Assembly (NCBI GenBank): GCA_029267445.1
Contig: JAJUIU010000006.1
Span: forward strand, 1 to 64,000
Direction of reading: 5' to 3'
Source of the DNA: Rhodospirillaceae bacterium
Lineage (GTDB): Bacteria; Pseudomonadota; Alphaproteobacteria; Azospirillales; Azospirillaceae
Length of the DNA: 64,000 nucleotides
This document shows, piece by piece, positions 25,177-32,461 of the stretch (the first letter of the stretch is position 1; every line of letters begins with the position of its first letter). Below the pieces are notes generated by a model. The model worked only from the letters and a program-made list of their open reading frames with translations, was not told the DNA's origin and searched no databases. The position numbers were made by a program, and so were the translations under genes.

Positions 25177-26247
25177 CTACTCCGCCGCCTCCAGCGCGGC
25201 GGGATGCACGCGGGACTCTTCCGCCCACATGCTCATGATCTCAGTGGGGCCGGCCAGCCCAAGCGCGTCCAGCAACCGGAGTTCGCCCATGATTGCATCC
25301 TGTTGACGCTCCAGCGCCGCCGGGATCAGCGCCCTGATCTCGGGGGTATGGAACAGGATGTGGCAGGCCTCGCAGTTGCCGCCAACATCTTCGCGGGCGG
25401 GGACCGCCGCACCAAACTCCGTGCCGATGTACGCCAGCACGGCGTAAGGACCGCGCAGATAAATCCAGTTCAGCAGAGGGTCGTCCATGCCGCGCTGGAT
25501 CGCTTCTTCCAGGTTGGCGGGATGGAAATCAGGATCGAGCACAAGCTCTGGCGTCTCCTGGATGACGCCGCAGCAGGCAAGCAGCTTGTTCCGCGCGCTC
25601 AGGGTTGGGCCGGTGAGCACATAGGGGCATGGCCCGACCGTGCGTTCCGGCCGCAGCTGCGCGTCCTCGAGCTCGGTCCTCGCGCGCCCGGTCTTGTTCA
25701 GCGGGGATTCGGAAAGGATCGCGTCGCTGTCCTCCGGCTCGCCGAGCTCGTCAAGAAGCCGGGCGCGCGACCATTTGCTGTCGGCCGCCTGCACGGTGTT
25801 GATCGCTACCGTCATGCCAGCGGCCCGGGCCGCCTTGAACGTGTTGATGACGGCGTCGAACGGGACGAATTCCTCATGGAAGTCGTCCCAGCTGATCGAA
25901 AGCTCGTCCAACCCCGCCGCTGTCAACTGGTCGACGATCCGCGCCGCATGCTTCGGCTGGCGTCCGAAATATGCGCTGGTCACGACCCGCGTCGTGAGGC
26001 CCCGGTCCTTTGCGCGACGGATCGCCCGCATCAACTGGTCGCCCAGCAACAGCGGTTCGCCGCCGGTGAAGGCGACCATCTTGATCGTTTCGGCGTCCAG
26101 GGCGTCCAGCGTGGACAGGATGTGTTCGATGTCCAGTCGGTCCTTGTTGGCCGGGCTGGAGGAGAAGCAGCAGTGCGCACACGCCAGGGGGCATGTATAG
26201 GTCACGTGGATGGCGAAGCTGCGCGGAAAGATCATCGCGTCCTCCAC
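25177..26247 (-). CDS. Radical SAM enzyme, likely peptide maturase
   Basis: A 356-residue radical SAM protein. The [4Fe-4S] motif is CPLACAHC (C19, C23, C26), followed by FTGGEPLL (60-67). Additional cysteines C207, C225/C226 and C292/C295 (GGNCEACH) in the C-terminal half suggest an auxiliary cluster of the kind found in peptide-modifying radical SAM enzymes, although a full SPASM pattern is not evident. It lies 51 bp behind a small Cys-free gene that looks like a leader-plus-core precursor. Modification type (epimerisation, C-C or other crosslink) cannot be deduced. The annotation as radical SAM is firm; the peptide role is inferred. Confidence 0.8.
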   Translation of the reverse strand: MEDAMIFPRSFAIHVTYTCPLACAHCCFSSSPANKDRLDIEHILSTLDALDAETIKMVAFTGGEPLLLGDQLMRAIRRAKDRGLTTRVVTSAYFGRQPKHAARIVDQLTAAGLDELSISWDDFHEEFVPFDAVINTFKAARAAGMTVAINTVQAADSKWSRARLLDELGEPEDSDAILSESPLNKTGRARTELEDAQLRPERTVGPCPYVLTGPTLSARNKLLACCGVIQETPELVLDPDFHPANLEEAIQRGMDDPLLNWIYLRGPYAVLAYIGTEFGAAVPAREDVGGNCEACHILFHTPEIRALIPAALERQQDAIMGELRLLDALGLAGPTEIMSMWAEESRVHPAALEAAE

Positions 26248-26298
26248 TTCTGGCGGGATGGAGGCCGGCCGGGCTCCCGGCCGGCCCGTTACTGAAGT

Positions 26299-26649
26299 TC
26301 AGAAAGCGACGGCGATCTTGCTGGAGGCCATCGAATAGGAACCGGCCGCGACCGCCCAGACAGTCGCGCCGACGATGCTGGGGTCTCTCGTGCCGACCAA
26401 GCCCCGCAGCTGTTCAAGGCTGTCGACCCCCTTCAGCGCATCCTTCAACTTGGCCGAAATGTCCGCATCGACCTTGAAGCCGTACTTTCCGGTAAAGGCC
26501 TGGGGATCGTTGGCGAAATCCTTGAAGTTCTTCGGGTCCAACAGCGCCTTGTTCAGATCCCATCCTCCCCTCTTCGGATTCTTGATGTCGATGATTTTGC
26601 CGTCGACATTGATGGAGATAGTGTTTCCCTTGATCCTCGAGATAGGCAT
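26299..26649 (-). CDS. Putative RiPP-like precursor or substrate of the radical SAM enzyme
   Basis: A 116-residue protein of no recognised family. Residues 1-85 are mixed charged, with helix-forming stretches (DISAKLKDALKGVDSLEQLRG split by turns), resembling a long leader. The last ~25 residues (IVGATVWAVAAGSYSMASSK then IAVAF) are small, hydrophobic and Ser/Ala-rich, resembling a core. It has W30, W98 and Y105 but no cysteine. GGAGG lies 7 bases before the ATG. It is upstream of, and co-directional with, the radical SAM gene. No protease or exporter gene is adjacent, so a precursor role is inference. Confidence 0.6.
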   Translation of the reverse strand: MPISRIKGNTISINVDGKIIDIKNPKRGGWDLNKALLDPKNFKDFANDPQAFTGKYGFKVDADISAKLKDALKGVDSLEQLRGLVGTRDPSIVGATVWAVAAGSYSMASSKIAVAF

Positions 26650-26742
26650 TTAGACCTCCACACGTAAAGCGGATGCGTTCACGCCCGAGGAATCTCGGAC
26701 GCGTCAGGAACCATTCATGATATCCCTACAGGAGCAAAGGGT

Positions 26743-26748
26743 ATTATA
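26743..26748 (-). promoter_or_regulatory. -10 element for the peptide/radical SAM cassette
   Basis: TATAAT (minus strand) is a perfect -10 in an AT-rich island about 95 bp upstream of the small-protein start. No well-spaced -35 is visible (TTGACC is only 13 bp away), so another sigma factor or an activator may be involved. The rest of 26650-26879 holds no gene. Confidence 0.4.
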
Positions 26749-26879
26749 AGGAAGCAATCGCGGTCAATACACAACCGATGCGAGTCACGTCCGCGACGCC
26801 CGGTCGGATTCGCATATCCGCGACGGCGAAATTCGCCGTGCGCTGCTCACCATGGCTCAGGGGACTGGTACTCTGGAGT

Positions 26880-27281
26880 CTACCGCCGCCGGTCGCGGCT
26901 GAGGCCTTTCCTCTCCAGGGCGGCCAGGTAGTCCGCCCATTTCTCCGCCTGCTTGGCGCCAAGCTCGTGCAGGTAGGTCCAGGAGAAGATGCCGGTGTCG
27001 TGGCCGTCGTCGAACAGGATCTTGATGGCGTAGTTGCCCACGGGCTCCACGCCCGTGATGCCGACGTCGCGCTTGCCCGCCACGGTCTGCTTCTGGCTGG
27101 GGCTGTGGCCCTGCACCTCGGCCGAGGGGCTTTCCACCCTCAGATACTCCGCCGGCAGCTCGAAGCGCGCGCCGTCGTCGAAGGCGACGACCAGCAGCTT
27201 CTCCGCCTTCCTGACCCGCACCTCCGTCGGCCACGCCCTGGTGCCGAACGGATCGCTGGCGAAACGTTCCTCGGTCGCCAT
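26880..27281 (-). CDS. DUF971 domain protein
   Basis: A 133-residue DUF971 protein (the N-terminal fold of gamma-butyrobetaine hydroxylase, related to ApbC/Mrp-associated domains). Recognisable features are EVRVRKAEKLLVVAFDDGARFELPAEYLRV, then NYAIKILFDDGHDTGIFSWTYLHELG. It is thought to act in iron-sulfur or cofactor-linked processes, but no activity is established. It ends a leftward run ybbN-LON-trm112-DUF971. The start at 27281 (MATEERF) is chosen. Confidence 0.88.
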   Translation of the reverse strand: MATEERFASDPFGTRAWPTEVRVRKAEKLLVVAFDDGARFELPAEYLRVESPSAEVQGHSPSQKQTVAGKRDVGITGVEPVGNYAIKILFDDGHDTGIFSWTYLHELGAKQAEKWADYLAALERKGLSRDRRR

Positions 27282-27292
27282 GGTATGGCCCC

Positions 27293-27499
27293 TCAACGTG
27301 CGGCGTGGGGCGGCGTGTCGTCCAGGTGCCGCGCCTCGTCCACCAGCATGATCGGGATGCCGTCGCGGATCGGGTAGGCGAGGCCGGCCTGGTCGCTGAT
27401 CAGCTCCTGCGCGTCGGCGTCATAGCGCAGCGGCCCCTTGGTCAGGGGGCAGACCAGGATTTCCAGGAGTTTCGGGTCGACCTTGGCGGACTCGGGCAT
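27293..27499 (-). CDS. Trm112-family protein
   Basis: A 68-residue Trm112/UPF0434 (YcaR-like) protein with [25 protein letters not shown] and [17 protein letters not shown]. In eukaryotes Trm112 activates methyltransferases. This bacterial version keeps only one Cys (CPLTKG rather than CPxCKG), so no zinc site is expected. It starts 21 bp after the LON-domain gene. Confidence 0.9.
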   Translation of the reverse strand: MPESAKVDPKLLEILVCPLTKGPLRYDADAQELISDQAGLAYPIRDGIPIMLVDEARHLDDTPPHAAR

Positions 27500-27520
27500 G
27501 GGCGCCTGACCTCTGGACCG

Positions 27521-28192
27521 TCAATGCTTGGCGGTGTCGCCGCCGGGCAAGTCGTGCACCGCCATCTCGATCAGCGCAAGCAGCATCTGCGCCCGGCTGG
27601 GCAGGTCCGGCGCCTCCAGCAGGGCCTGCTTCTCCGTCGGCTCGAACGGGCAGATCATGGCCAGGCTGTGCACCAGCCGCTCGTCCGGCGTCTGCTCGAT
27701 CGCCTCCCAGTTGGCGGAGATGCCGCACTGCTGGAAATAGACCTTCAGCCCGCTGGTCAGCCGGTCGCGGTCCAGGCACGTGCCCTCCACCTCCTCCAGG
27801 TCGGCCTTGAACGGCTCCCAGTCGGGGACGACCCGGCGGTAGCCCCGCGTGGTCGCCAGCTCCTGCGCCACGGTGAAGCGGCATACGCCGGTCAGCGTGA
27901 TCAGGATGCGGCCGTCGTCGGTCTCGGCGAAGCTGGTGATGCGGCCGGCGCAGCCGATCTCGTACAGCGCCGGGTCGCGGGCGATGCCGTTGTTCGGCAC
28001 CGGCCCCTGCGGCTGGATCATGCCGATCATGCGGTCGGAGGCCAGCGCGTCCTTCACCATGGCGAGGTAGCGCGGCTCGAAGATGTTCAGCGGCAGCCGC
28101 CCGCGCGGCAGCAGCAGGGCTCCCGTCAGCGGAAAGACGGGGATCGTCGCGGGCAGCTGGTCGAATGTCGGGTCGAACGGATTCCGGCTCAT
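27521..28192 (-). CDS. LON substrate-binding domain protein
   Basis: A 223-residue protein consisting only of the Lon N-terminal (PUA-like) domain: IPVFPLTGALLLPRGRLPLNIFEPRYLAMV near the N-terminus and GCAGRITSFAETDDGR in the middle. It lacks the AAA+ and protease parts. Its ATG at 28192 overlaps the ybbN stop by 4 bp, so the two are translationally coupled, hinting at a shared proteostasis role. Confidence 0.9.
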   Translation of the reverse strand: MSRNPFDPTFDQLPATIPVFPLTGALLLPRGRLPLNIFEPRYLAMVKDALASDRMIGMIQPQGPVPNNGIARDPALYEIGCAGRITSFAETDDGRILITLTGVCRFTVAQELATTRGYRRVVPDWEPFKADLEEVEGTCLDRDRLTSGLKVYFQQCGISANWEAIEQTPDERLVHSLAMICPFEPTEKQALLEAPDLPSRAQMLLALIEMAVHDLPGGDTAKH

Positions 28193-29115
28193 GCGAACAA
28201 GATAGATGACAATTTCCGCCTTGCCATGACCGTCAGCTTGTCCGTGGGCCCGAACGCCTCGAAAAACTTCAGAAGCTGCTTGCGCGCGGCCTGTTCGTTC
28301 CACTCCCGGTCGCGCTTGACGATTTCCAGAAGCTCCTCCACCGCCGCCTCGTTCTTGCCGGCGGCATAGAGCGCCAGGGCGAGGTCGTAGCGGGTCTGGT
28401 GGTCGTTCGGGTTCTTCGCCACCGCGTTCATCAGGTCCGGGATCGGCCCGGCCGCCTTCGCCTGCTCGGCGAGGTCGAGCTGGGTGCGGATGGCGGCCAG
28501 ATCCGGGCTTTTCGCCATGCTCTCCGGCGCGCCGTCCAGCAGCTGCTTGGCCTGGTCGGTCTCCCCCACCGCCAGCAGGCAGCGGATCAGCCCGGCATAG
28601 GCGGCCGCGTTCTCCGGCTCCACCTGCAGGACCTCGTTGTAGATGCCGGCCGCGTTCTCCGCGTCGCCCGCCTCCAGCAGCTGCTTGGCCTCATCCAGGA
28701 TGGCGGCGATGTCGGCCGCCCCCGGCGGGCCGCCGGCGGCCTGCACCAGCGGGTCGACGAACTGGTTCAGCTGGGGTTCCGGCCGGGCGCCGACGAAGCC
28801 GTCCACCGGCCGGGCCGTGTAGAAGGCGAACACGGCCGGGATCGACTGGATGCGGAGCTGCCCGGCCACGGCCGGGTTCTTGTCCGTGTCGATCTTGACC
28901 AGCTTCACGGCCCCCTTGGCGGCGGTCACCACCTTCTCCAGCGCCGGGCCCAGCTGCTTGCAGGGGCCGCACCAGGGCGCCCAGAAGTCCACCAGCACGG
29001 GCACGTCGCGCGACGCCTCGATGACGTCGGCCATGAAGCTCTGGTCGGTGCCGTCCTTGATCAGGCCGGCGGGCGGGGCGGCGGGCGCCGGATTGGGCGA
29101 CAGGTTGAACTGCAT
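28189..29115 (-). CDS. ybbN: Thioredoxin/TPR co-chaperone YbbN (CnoX)
   Basis: A 308-residue protein with an N-terminal thioredoxin domain (active site FWAPWCGPCKQLG, about 44-56) and C-terminal tetratricopeptide-like helices. CnoX/YbbN holds unfolding proteins for GroEL/DnaK under oxidative stress. Unlike E. coli YbbN (SxxC), the CGPC site has both cysteines and may be redox-active. It heads the leftward operon and lies beside the tRNA-Gly gene. Confidence 0.92.
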   Translation of the reverse strand: MQFNLSPNPAPAAPPAGLIKDGTDQSFMADVIEASRDVPVLVDFWAPWCGPCKQLGPALEKVVTAAKGAVKLVKIDTDKNPAVAGQLRIQSIPAVFAFYTARPVDGFVGARPEPQLNQFVDPLVQAAGGPPGAADIAAILDEAKQLLEAGDAENAAGIYNEVLQVEPENAAAYAGLIRCLLAVGETDQAKQLLDGAPESMAKSPDLAAIRTQLDLAEQAKAAGPIPDLMNAVAKNPNDHQTRYDLALALYAAGKNEAAVEELLEIVKRDREWNEQAARKQLLKFFEAFGPTDKLTVMARRKLSSILFA

Positions 29116-29329
29116 GGGTCGTTTCCCGGGCGTGTCGGTGTCTTCGGTTGGGGCTTATATAGGCCGGAACGGCGCGCCCCGCAAACCGCCCGGATTCGCC
29201 GGCCGGTGCGCCGCCCCCCGGCCCGGCCCCGGCGACATCCGTGGGGCGCAACAAAGCGCTTGCAACGCGTCGCGCGCTGGGTATAGTCCGCGCTCACCGC
29301 CGGGGGCGCCCGGTGGTGCCAGAGACCGG

Positions 29330-29404
29330 GCGGGCGTAGCTCAGGGGTAGAGCACAACCTTGCCAAGGTTGGGGTCGAGGGTTCGAATCCCTTCGCCCGC
29401 TCCA
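29330..29404 (+). tRNA. tRNA-Gly (GCC)
   Basis: Complete cloverleaf: acceptor GCGGGCG/CGCCCGC, D-loop AGCTCAGGGGTAGAGC, anticodon arm ACCTTGCCAAGGT with anticodon GCC, T-arm GGGTTCGAATCCC, discriminator T and encoded CCA. Its 3' part is the insertion site of an island: a 50-bp copy (29360-29409) recurs at 45639. Confidence 0.97.
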
Positions 29405-29409
29405 GTCTC
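29360..29409. repeat. attL: left 50-bp direct repeat of the tRNA-Gly island
   Basis: TTGCCAAGGTTGGGGTCGAG through CCAGTCTC is identical over 50 bases to 45639-45688. It runs from the anticodon loop through the T-arm and CCA into the downstream sequence, the usual crossover region for tyrosine recombinases that use tRNA genes. The tRNA remains intact after insertion. Confidence 0.95.
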
Positions 29410-29426
29410 TCCAAGCACTTAGCGGC

Positions 29427-29458
29427 AGGGCCGGGCGATTCCCCGGCCCTTTTTGTTT
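29427..29458 (+). terminator. Terminator after tRNA-Gly (island-borne copy)
   Basis: AGGGCCGGG/CCCGGCCCT stem (9 bp, 6-nt loop) followed by TTTTTGTTT. A related but different terminator follows the right att copy (45717-45745), so this one came with the island. Confidence 0.9.
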
Positions 29459-29460
29459 GC

Positions 29461-29481
29461 CGGGGAATCCGGGGGGAATCA
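29461..29481. promoter_or_regulatory. Left arm-type repeat, possible integrase site
   Basis: CGGGGAATCCGGGGGGAATCA matches 45486-45506 (CGGGGAATCCCGGGGGAATCA) at 20 of 21 positions in the same orientation. Both lie just inside an att repeat, and each contains two GGGGAATC half-repeats. This is the pattern of recombinase arm-binding or excision-factor sites. From 29482 to 29783 no gene is seen. Confidence 0.55.
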
Positions 29482-29694
29482 TAGTAAGGCCCGCGACGGC
29501 GTGTCCTGTCGCACCGGAGCGCACGTCTGTGACCGCCCGACCTCCCGCCTGATTGGTCCATATCCTGTCGGCAGTCGGCCACTCCGAACCGCTCGGCGCG
29601 CACACGCCTGTCAACCTACGCCCCAGCACACCCCTCGATGGGCACGCCAGCTCCGAAGCTTGCCTAGCCTTGGTCCGGTAAGAGCGGCATGGGC

Positions 29695-29703
29695 TGTGGA
29701 CAC
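29695..29703 (-). promoter_or_regulatory. Possible DnaA box near the iterons
   Basis: GTGTCCACA on the minus strand matches the DnaA consensus TTATCCACA at 7 of 9 positions, about 80 bp upstream of the iterons. Consistent with, but not proof of, a plasmid origin here. Confidence 0.3.
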
Positions 29704-29783
29704 GTGGTCTGCCTAGATTCGAAGATTCCGGATTCCGGTTCGAGGGCCATAAAGCCGTTTGGCGGCAAAGGCTTACGGGTCAT

Positions 29784-29868
29784 ATCCCGAGGGATCGGGG
29801 GCGGTGCCCGAGGAGTCGGGGGCACCATCCCGAGGGATGGGGGGCCGTTTCCCGAGGAATCGGGGGCG
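29784..29868 (+). repeat. Four iterons upstream of rep: candidate plasmid origin
   Basis: Four direct repeats of consensus CCCGAGGRRTSGGGGGC begin near 29786, 29807, 29829 and 29851, i.e. every 21-22 bp (two helical turns), ending 21 bp before the rep start codon. Iterons at this spacing directly before a Rep_3-family gene are the typical arrangement of theta-replicating plasmid origins and rep autoregulation. Confidence 0.8.
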
Positions 29869-29888
29869 CGCCCCGCCCTGGGGGCGCC

Positions 29889-30662
29889 ATGACCGATGCC
29901 CCCGCGCCGCCGCTACGGGACACGCTTCCGACCGGCCGCCTGGTGCGTGTGGCCAAAGCCGCCCGCCAACATGCGGGCGCCGAGCTGGTCGAACCCCGCG
30001 AGTTGGTGGAGGCCCGCTTCCTGGCCGGCCAGTCGCCGTCCCTGGCCGCCCGGCGCCTGTTGCTGCTCATGGTGGTGACAGCTGCGGAGGCCGGCTTCAC
30101 AGACCGCCGGCACCGGCTCTCCAAGCGCGCGATCCGCCAGGGCCACAAGGGCAACGAGCGTATCGGGCCTCTGCTGGCGGAGGTCGCCGGCATCCGGCTG
30201 GAGCTGCCAGCCGCCTCTTCGCGGGGGCGGCCGGCGGTGCTGCGCGCCGGGCTGTTCAGCGAGATCGTGGAGGAGACGGCGGAGGACGGCGGGGCCTGGG
30301 TGGAATTCCGTCTGGCCGAGCCGGCCCGGCAACTCTTCACCGCCTCGGGCGTCTATGCCGTGCTGGACCGGGCCGCGGTATTGGCCTTCGCCTCCAAATA
30401 CGCGCTGCGGCTCTACGAGCTGGGCTGCCTCTATGCCGGCCGGCGCCACCCGAGCCTGACGCTGACCATTCCGGAGCTGTGCGCCCTGATGGGCGTGCCG
30501 GAGGGCGTCTACCGCGACTCGACCGACCTGTGCCGCAACGTGCTGGCCCAGGCGCGGCGCGAACTGGCTGCCCGCGCCGGCTTGCAGGCGACCATGAAGG
30601 AGCATCGTCGCGGTCGCGCTGTCGAGGCCGTGACGTTGGGCTTCTGGCAGCTGGAGCCCTGA
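29889..30662 (+). CDS. Rep_3-family plasmid replication initiator
   Basis: A 257-residue protein matching the plan of plasmid initiators (RepA/RepB, two winged-helix domains): LVEPRELVEARFLAGQ... in WH1, then AWVEFRLAEPARQLFTASG and FASKYALRLYELGCLYAGR (about 155-175), a typical Rep_3 segment, and LTIPELCALMGVPEGVY in WH2. It would bind the four iterons immediately upstream and open the origin. It is the first gene inside the island and a second broken copy of its middle part lies at 31750-31855. Integrative plasmids are the best parallel. Confidence 0.8.
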   Translation: MTDAPAPPLRDTLPTGRLVRVAKAARQHAGAELVEPRELVEARFLAGQSPSLAARRLLLLMVVTAAEAGFTDRRHRLSKRAIRQGHKGNERIGPLLAEVAGIRLELPAASSRGRPAVLRAGLFSEIVEETAEDGGAWVEFRLAEPARQLFTASGVYAVLDRAAVLAFASKYALRLYELGCLYAGRRHPSLTLTIPELCALMGVPEGVYRDSTDLCRNVLAQARRELAARAGLQATMKEHRRGRAVEAVTLGFWQLEP

Positions 30663-30675
30663 TCGGGACAGCGGG

Positions 30676-31050
30676 TCAGGGGCGGGATGCCAGGGGCAGC
30701 AGCCGCACCTGGCTGCGGCCGGGTTCGAGCGTGACCAACGCGCCCTCCGCCAGCTCCTCCGCCAGCTGCCGCAGCGCCGCGACGACGGCTTGGCCGATCG
30801 CCTCCGGCCGCAGGTCGGCGGCGCGCAGCTGGACCACGCTGGGCCTGTCCCCCTGTGTGGCGGCCAGCATGGCTCCGAAGTCCAGGTCGTGGGTGAGCAC
30901 GACGAAGCCGTTGTCCCGGGCATGGGCCATGATGTCGGCGTCCGGCGCGTCGCCGGGGCCGAGGCGCGACCAGTGCTGAGCCTCGAACCCCGCCGCAGTC
31001 AGCAGGTCCACCCAGCGCGGCGACAGGTTCATGTCGACCAGCAGCTTCAT
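30676..31050 (-). CDS. DUF5615 PIN-like toxin
   Basis: A 124-residue DUF5615 protein, a small PIN-like fold: LLVDMNLSPRWVDLLTAAGF at the N-terminus and DADIMAHARDNGFVVLTHDLDFG (about 37-59) with the acidic residues expected of a nuclease site (D6, D37/D39, D55, D57). It is paired with a DUF433 gene that overlaps it by 4 bp; such pairs behave as toxin-antitoxin modules. Its target RNA is unknown. The C-terminal region after residue 85 is Ala/Glu-rich. Confidence 0.85.
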   Translation of the reverse strand: MKLLVDMNLSPRWVDLLTAAGFEAQHWSRLGPGDAPDADIMAHARDNGFVVLTHDLDFGAMLAATQGDRPSVVQLRAADLRPEAIGQAVVAALRQLAEELAEGALVTLEPGRSQVRLLPLASRP

Positions 31051-31277
31051 GCGCTGGCCAGGTCCACGTCCCGCTGTTCCGCCAGCCAGGCGGCGTAGCG
31101 CAGGGCTTGGAGGATGTCGTCCCGCTCCAGGTACGGGTAGTCGGCGAGGATGTCATCGATGCCGACCCCGGCGCCGATCATGCCGACGACCATACCCACG
31201 GTCACCCGCGTTCCCCGGATGCAGGCCTTGCCGCCCATCACCTCCGGCCGCAGGCTGATCCTGTCCAGCCGTTCCAT
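31047..31277 (-). CDS. DUF433 antitoxin
   Basis: A 76-residue DUF433 protein with the family signature GGKACIRGTRVTVGMVVGMI and YPYLERDDILQALRYAAWLAE, a small winged-helix fold. It is the usual partner of DUF5615 toxins and probably binds the pair's own promoter. The start at 31277 (MERLDRISL) gives best spacing from an AAGGG site; in-frame starts at 31283 and 31298 are possible. Confidence 0.87.
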   Translation of the reverse strand: MERLDRISLRPEVMGGKACIRGTRVTVGMVVGMIGAGVGIDDILADYPYLERDDILQALRYAAWLAEQRDVDLASA

Positions 31278-31298
31278 CGCCATTACCCTTGCCGCCAT

Positions 31299-31749
31299 CA
31301 GCTTGCCGAGGCCGGTCCACAGCCGGCCTACACGTCCGGCCGCAGTTTATCCCATCGGCGCAAGGCTGGGTACGGTCCTGCCGCCCCCTCCGGCCGCATC
31401 GCTTCGGCGATCTGACTCCCCCATTCGCGCATGGGAGCCCTTTGCCGGGCCGGCGGGGGCGGTCCAGGGGGCGCGTCACGCGCCTCGCCGGAGGCGACGG
31501 CGCAGCCGCCCTTGACGGCCCCCCGCCCGCGCCCGGCACTCTTCCCTTGCGCGGATGGGTGGATTCTCATTCCATCGGGGAAGCGGTTAAGCCCCTTCGG
31601 ACCTTGTTCGGGGATGTTCGCCGGAAGCGAGCGCGTAGACGCGAAAATCTCGTCGTTGCAACGGCTTAACACATGGCAGCACACAGGGTTTATCTTGCTG
31701 ATCCCGGTTAACCCGTGCCCGAGACTGGCTTGTCATCGTCGCGATTGTG
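31299..31749. other. Non-coding stretch inside island A
   Basis: No supported gene in this 450 bp. Frames are open on both strands but consist of Arg/Pro/Gly-rich low-quality sequence with GC-rich composition effects. It joins the toxin-antitoxin pair to a rep gene remnant and may be decayed plasmid backbone. Confidence 0.55.
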
Positions 31750-31855
31750 CGCCGGGCCGTTCGGCGGGATCGTGGAGCAGACGGCGGGGGCGCCTGGGTG
31801 GAGTTCGGTCTGGCCGAACCGGCCCGAAAACGTCTGGCAGCCTCGGGCGTCCATC
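31750..31855 (+). pseudogene. Fragment of a second rep gene
   Basis: This piece aligns with 30241-30352 of the intact initiator gene: CGGGCCGTTCGGCGGGATCGTGGAG, ACGGCGGGGGCGCCTGGGTGGAG, TCTGGCCGAACCGGCCCG and GCCTCGGGCGTC all have counterparts there in the same order. A deletion of about 7 bases in the middle breaks the frame, so the matching protein segments (GIVEQT; GAWVEFGLAEPARK) lie in different frames. It is a relic of a related replicon or a duplication. Confidence 0.75.
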
Positions 31856-31991
31856 AAGTTTCGTGTCTGGTCGCCGCCGGCTACCAACACGACCCAGCCT
31901 GCCATACGGAGACCAGGATCTGCGGTATTGCGACTGCTTTCAAACAGGGGGGCTGACCGGATCACTCCGGCCAGCCTCGCCTGTGCCGCTC

Positions 31992-32078
31992 TTAGAACGG
32001 CCACGTAAGGACCCAGTCCAGCAACCTGATCAGCACCTCGATCAGCAGCCAGAGCAGGAATTCAATGAGTTGCCTCAT
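31992..32078 (-). CDS. 28-residue Leu-rich hydrophobic peptide
   Basis: A small open frame encoding MRQLIEFLLWLLIEVLIRLL then DWVLTWPF. It is preceded by an exceptionally good ribosome-binding site (GAGGAGGTGG, 32081-32090) immediately before the ATG. The peptide forms a single hydrophobic/amphipathic helix, like the small membrane toxins of type I systems (TisB, Ibs, Fst) or membrane micro-proteins. A structured RNA with its own terminator is encoded on the opposite strand just upstream. The peptide is not in any family I recognise; function is inferred from form only. Confidence 0.55.
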   Translation of the reverse strand: MRQLIEFLLWLLIEVLIRLLDWVLTWPF

Positions 32079-32108
32079 TGCCACCTCCTCTTGAAGGGTT
32101 GACTTGCT

Positions 32109-32204
32109 GCCGAAGGCGCACCAGCTTCAGGGCTGTGAATTGTTAGGCCATTGGGAAGCTAATGGCATCCTTCGGCCCCGCAGCGATAGCTGCGGGGTAT
32201 TTTT
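32109..32204 (+). ncRNA. Candidate structured small RNA with terminator
   Basis: GCCGAAGG (32109-32116) is perfectly complementary to CCTTCGGC (32169-32176) and would close a stem around a region that itself can pair (CCATT...AATGG; AGCTTC...GAAGCT). This is followed directly by a strong intrinsic terminator (32176-32204). It lies on the strand opposite the peptide gene, across the peptide mRNA's 5' side, so it could be an antisense regulator, or a leader. No match to a known RNA family was recognised. Confidence 0.45.
32176..32204 (+). terminator. Rho-independent terminator
   Basis: CCCCGCA/TGCGGGG 7-bp stem with an 8-nt loop followed by TATTTTT. There is no protein gene directly before it on this strand, which supports a non-coding transcript ending here. 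From 32205 to 32461 nothing else is recognised apart from the AT-rich promoter-like region before 32462. Confidence 0.85.
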
Positions 32205-32461
32205 CGACCTCGCGTCGGTCAGGGACGTGGCGTTAAACGGCTGTAACCTCCTCGTTAAGTGCGTTAGATACTTGACCGAAGCTTCCTACAGCAAATAGCC
32301 AGTCTGCTGCGCTCCGATGGACATCGGGACGGGCGGAACACCCTTTCGCAACGTCCATAGCTCAAGTAGGACTGATACCTCGGACTGACAAGACCGCTCT
32401 AGACATTTTTTTCATGACCGAGTACCGCTAGAGCAAAACCACGGCCCGAGGGGAGCTTCCG

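Noticed and set aside
25177-26649. Sactipeptide or ranthipeptide pair
   Set aside because: The small protein has no cysteine, which those thioether classes require.
29784-29868. CRISPR array
   Set aside because: The four repeats are contiguous 21-22 bp units without unique spacers and directly precede rep, so they are iterons. No cas gene or other array occurs in the window.
31328-31684. A 118-residue minus-strand gene in island A
   Set aside because: Pro/Arg/Gly-rich composition with no ribosome-binding site, conserved motif or operon context; judged non-coding.
32104-32298. A 64-residue plus-strand gene
   Set aside because: It runs through a strong intrinsic terminator and a structured region, has no ribosome-binding site and no family resemblance; a non-coding RNA is more likely.
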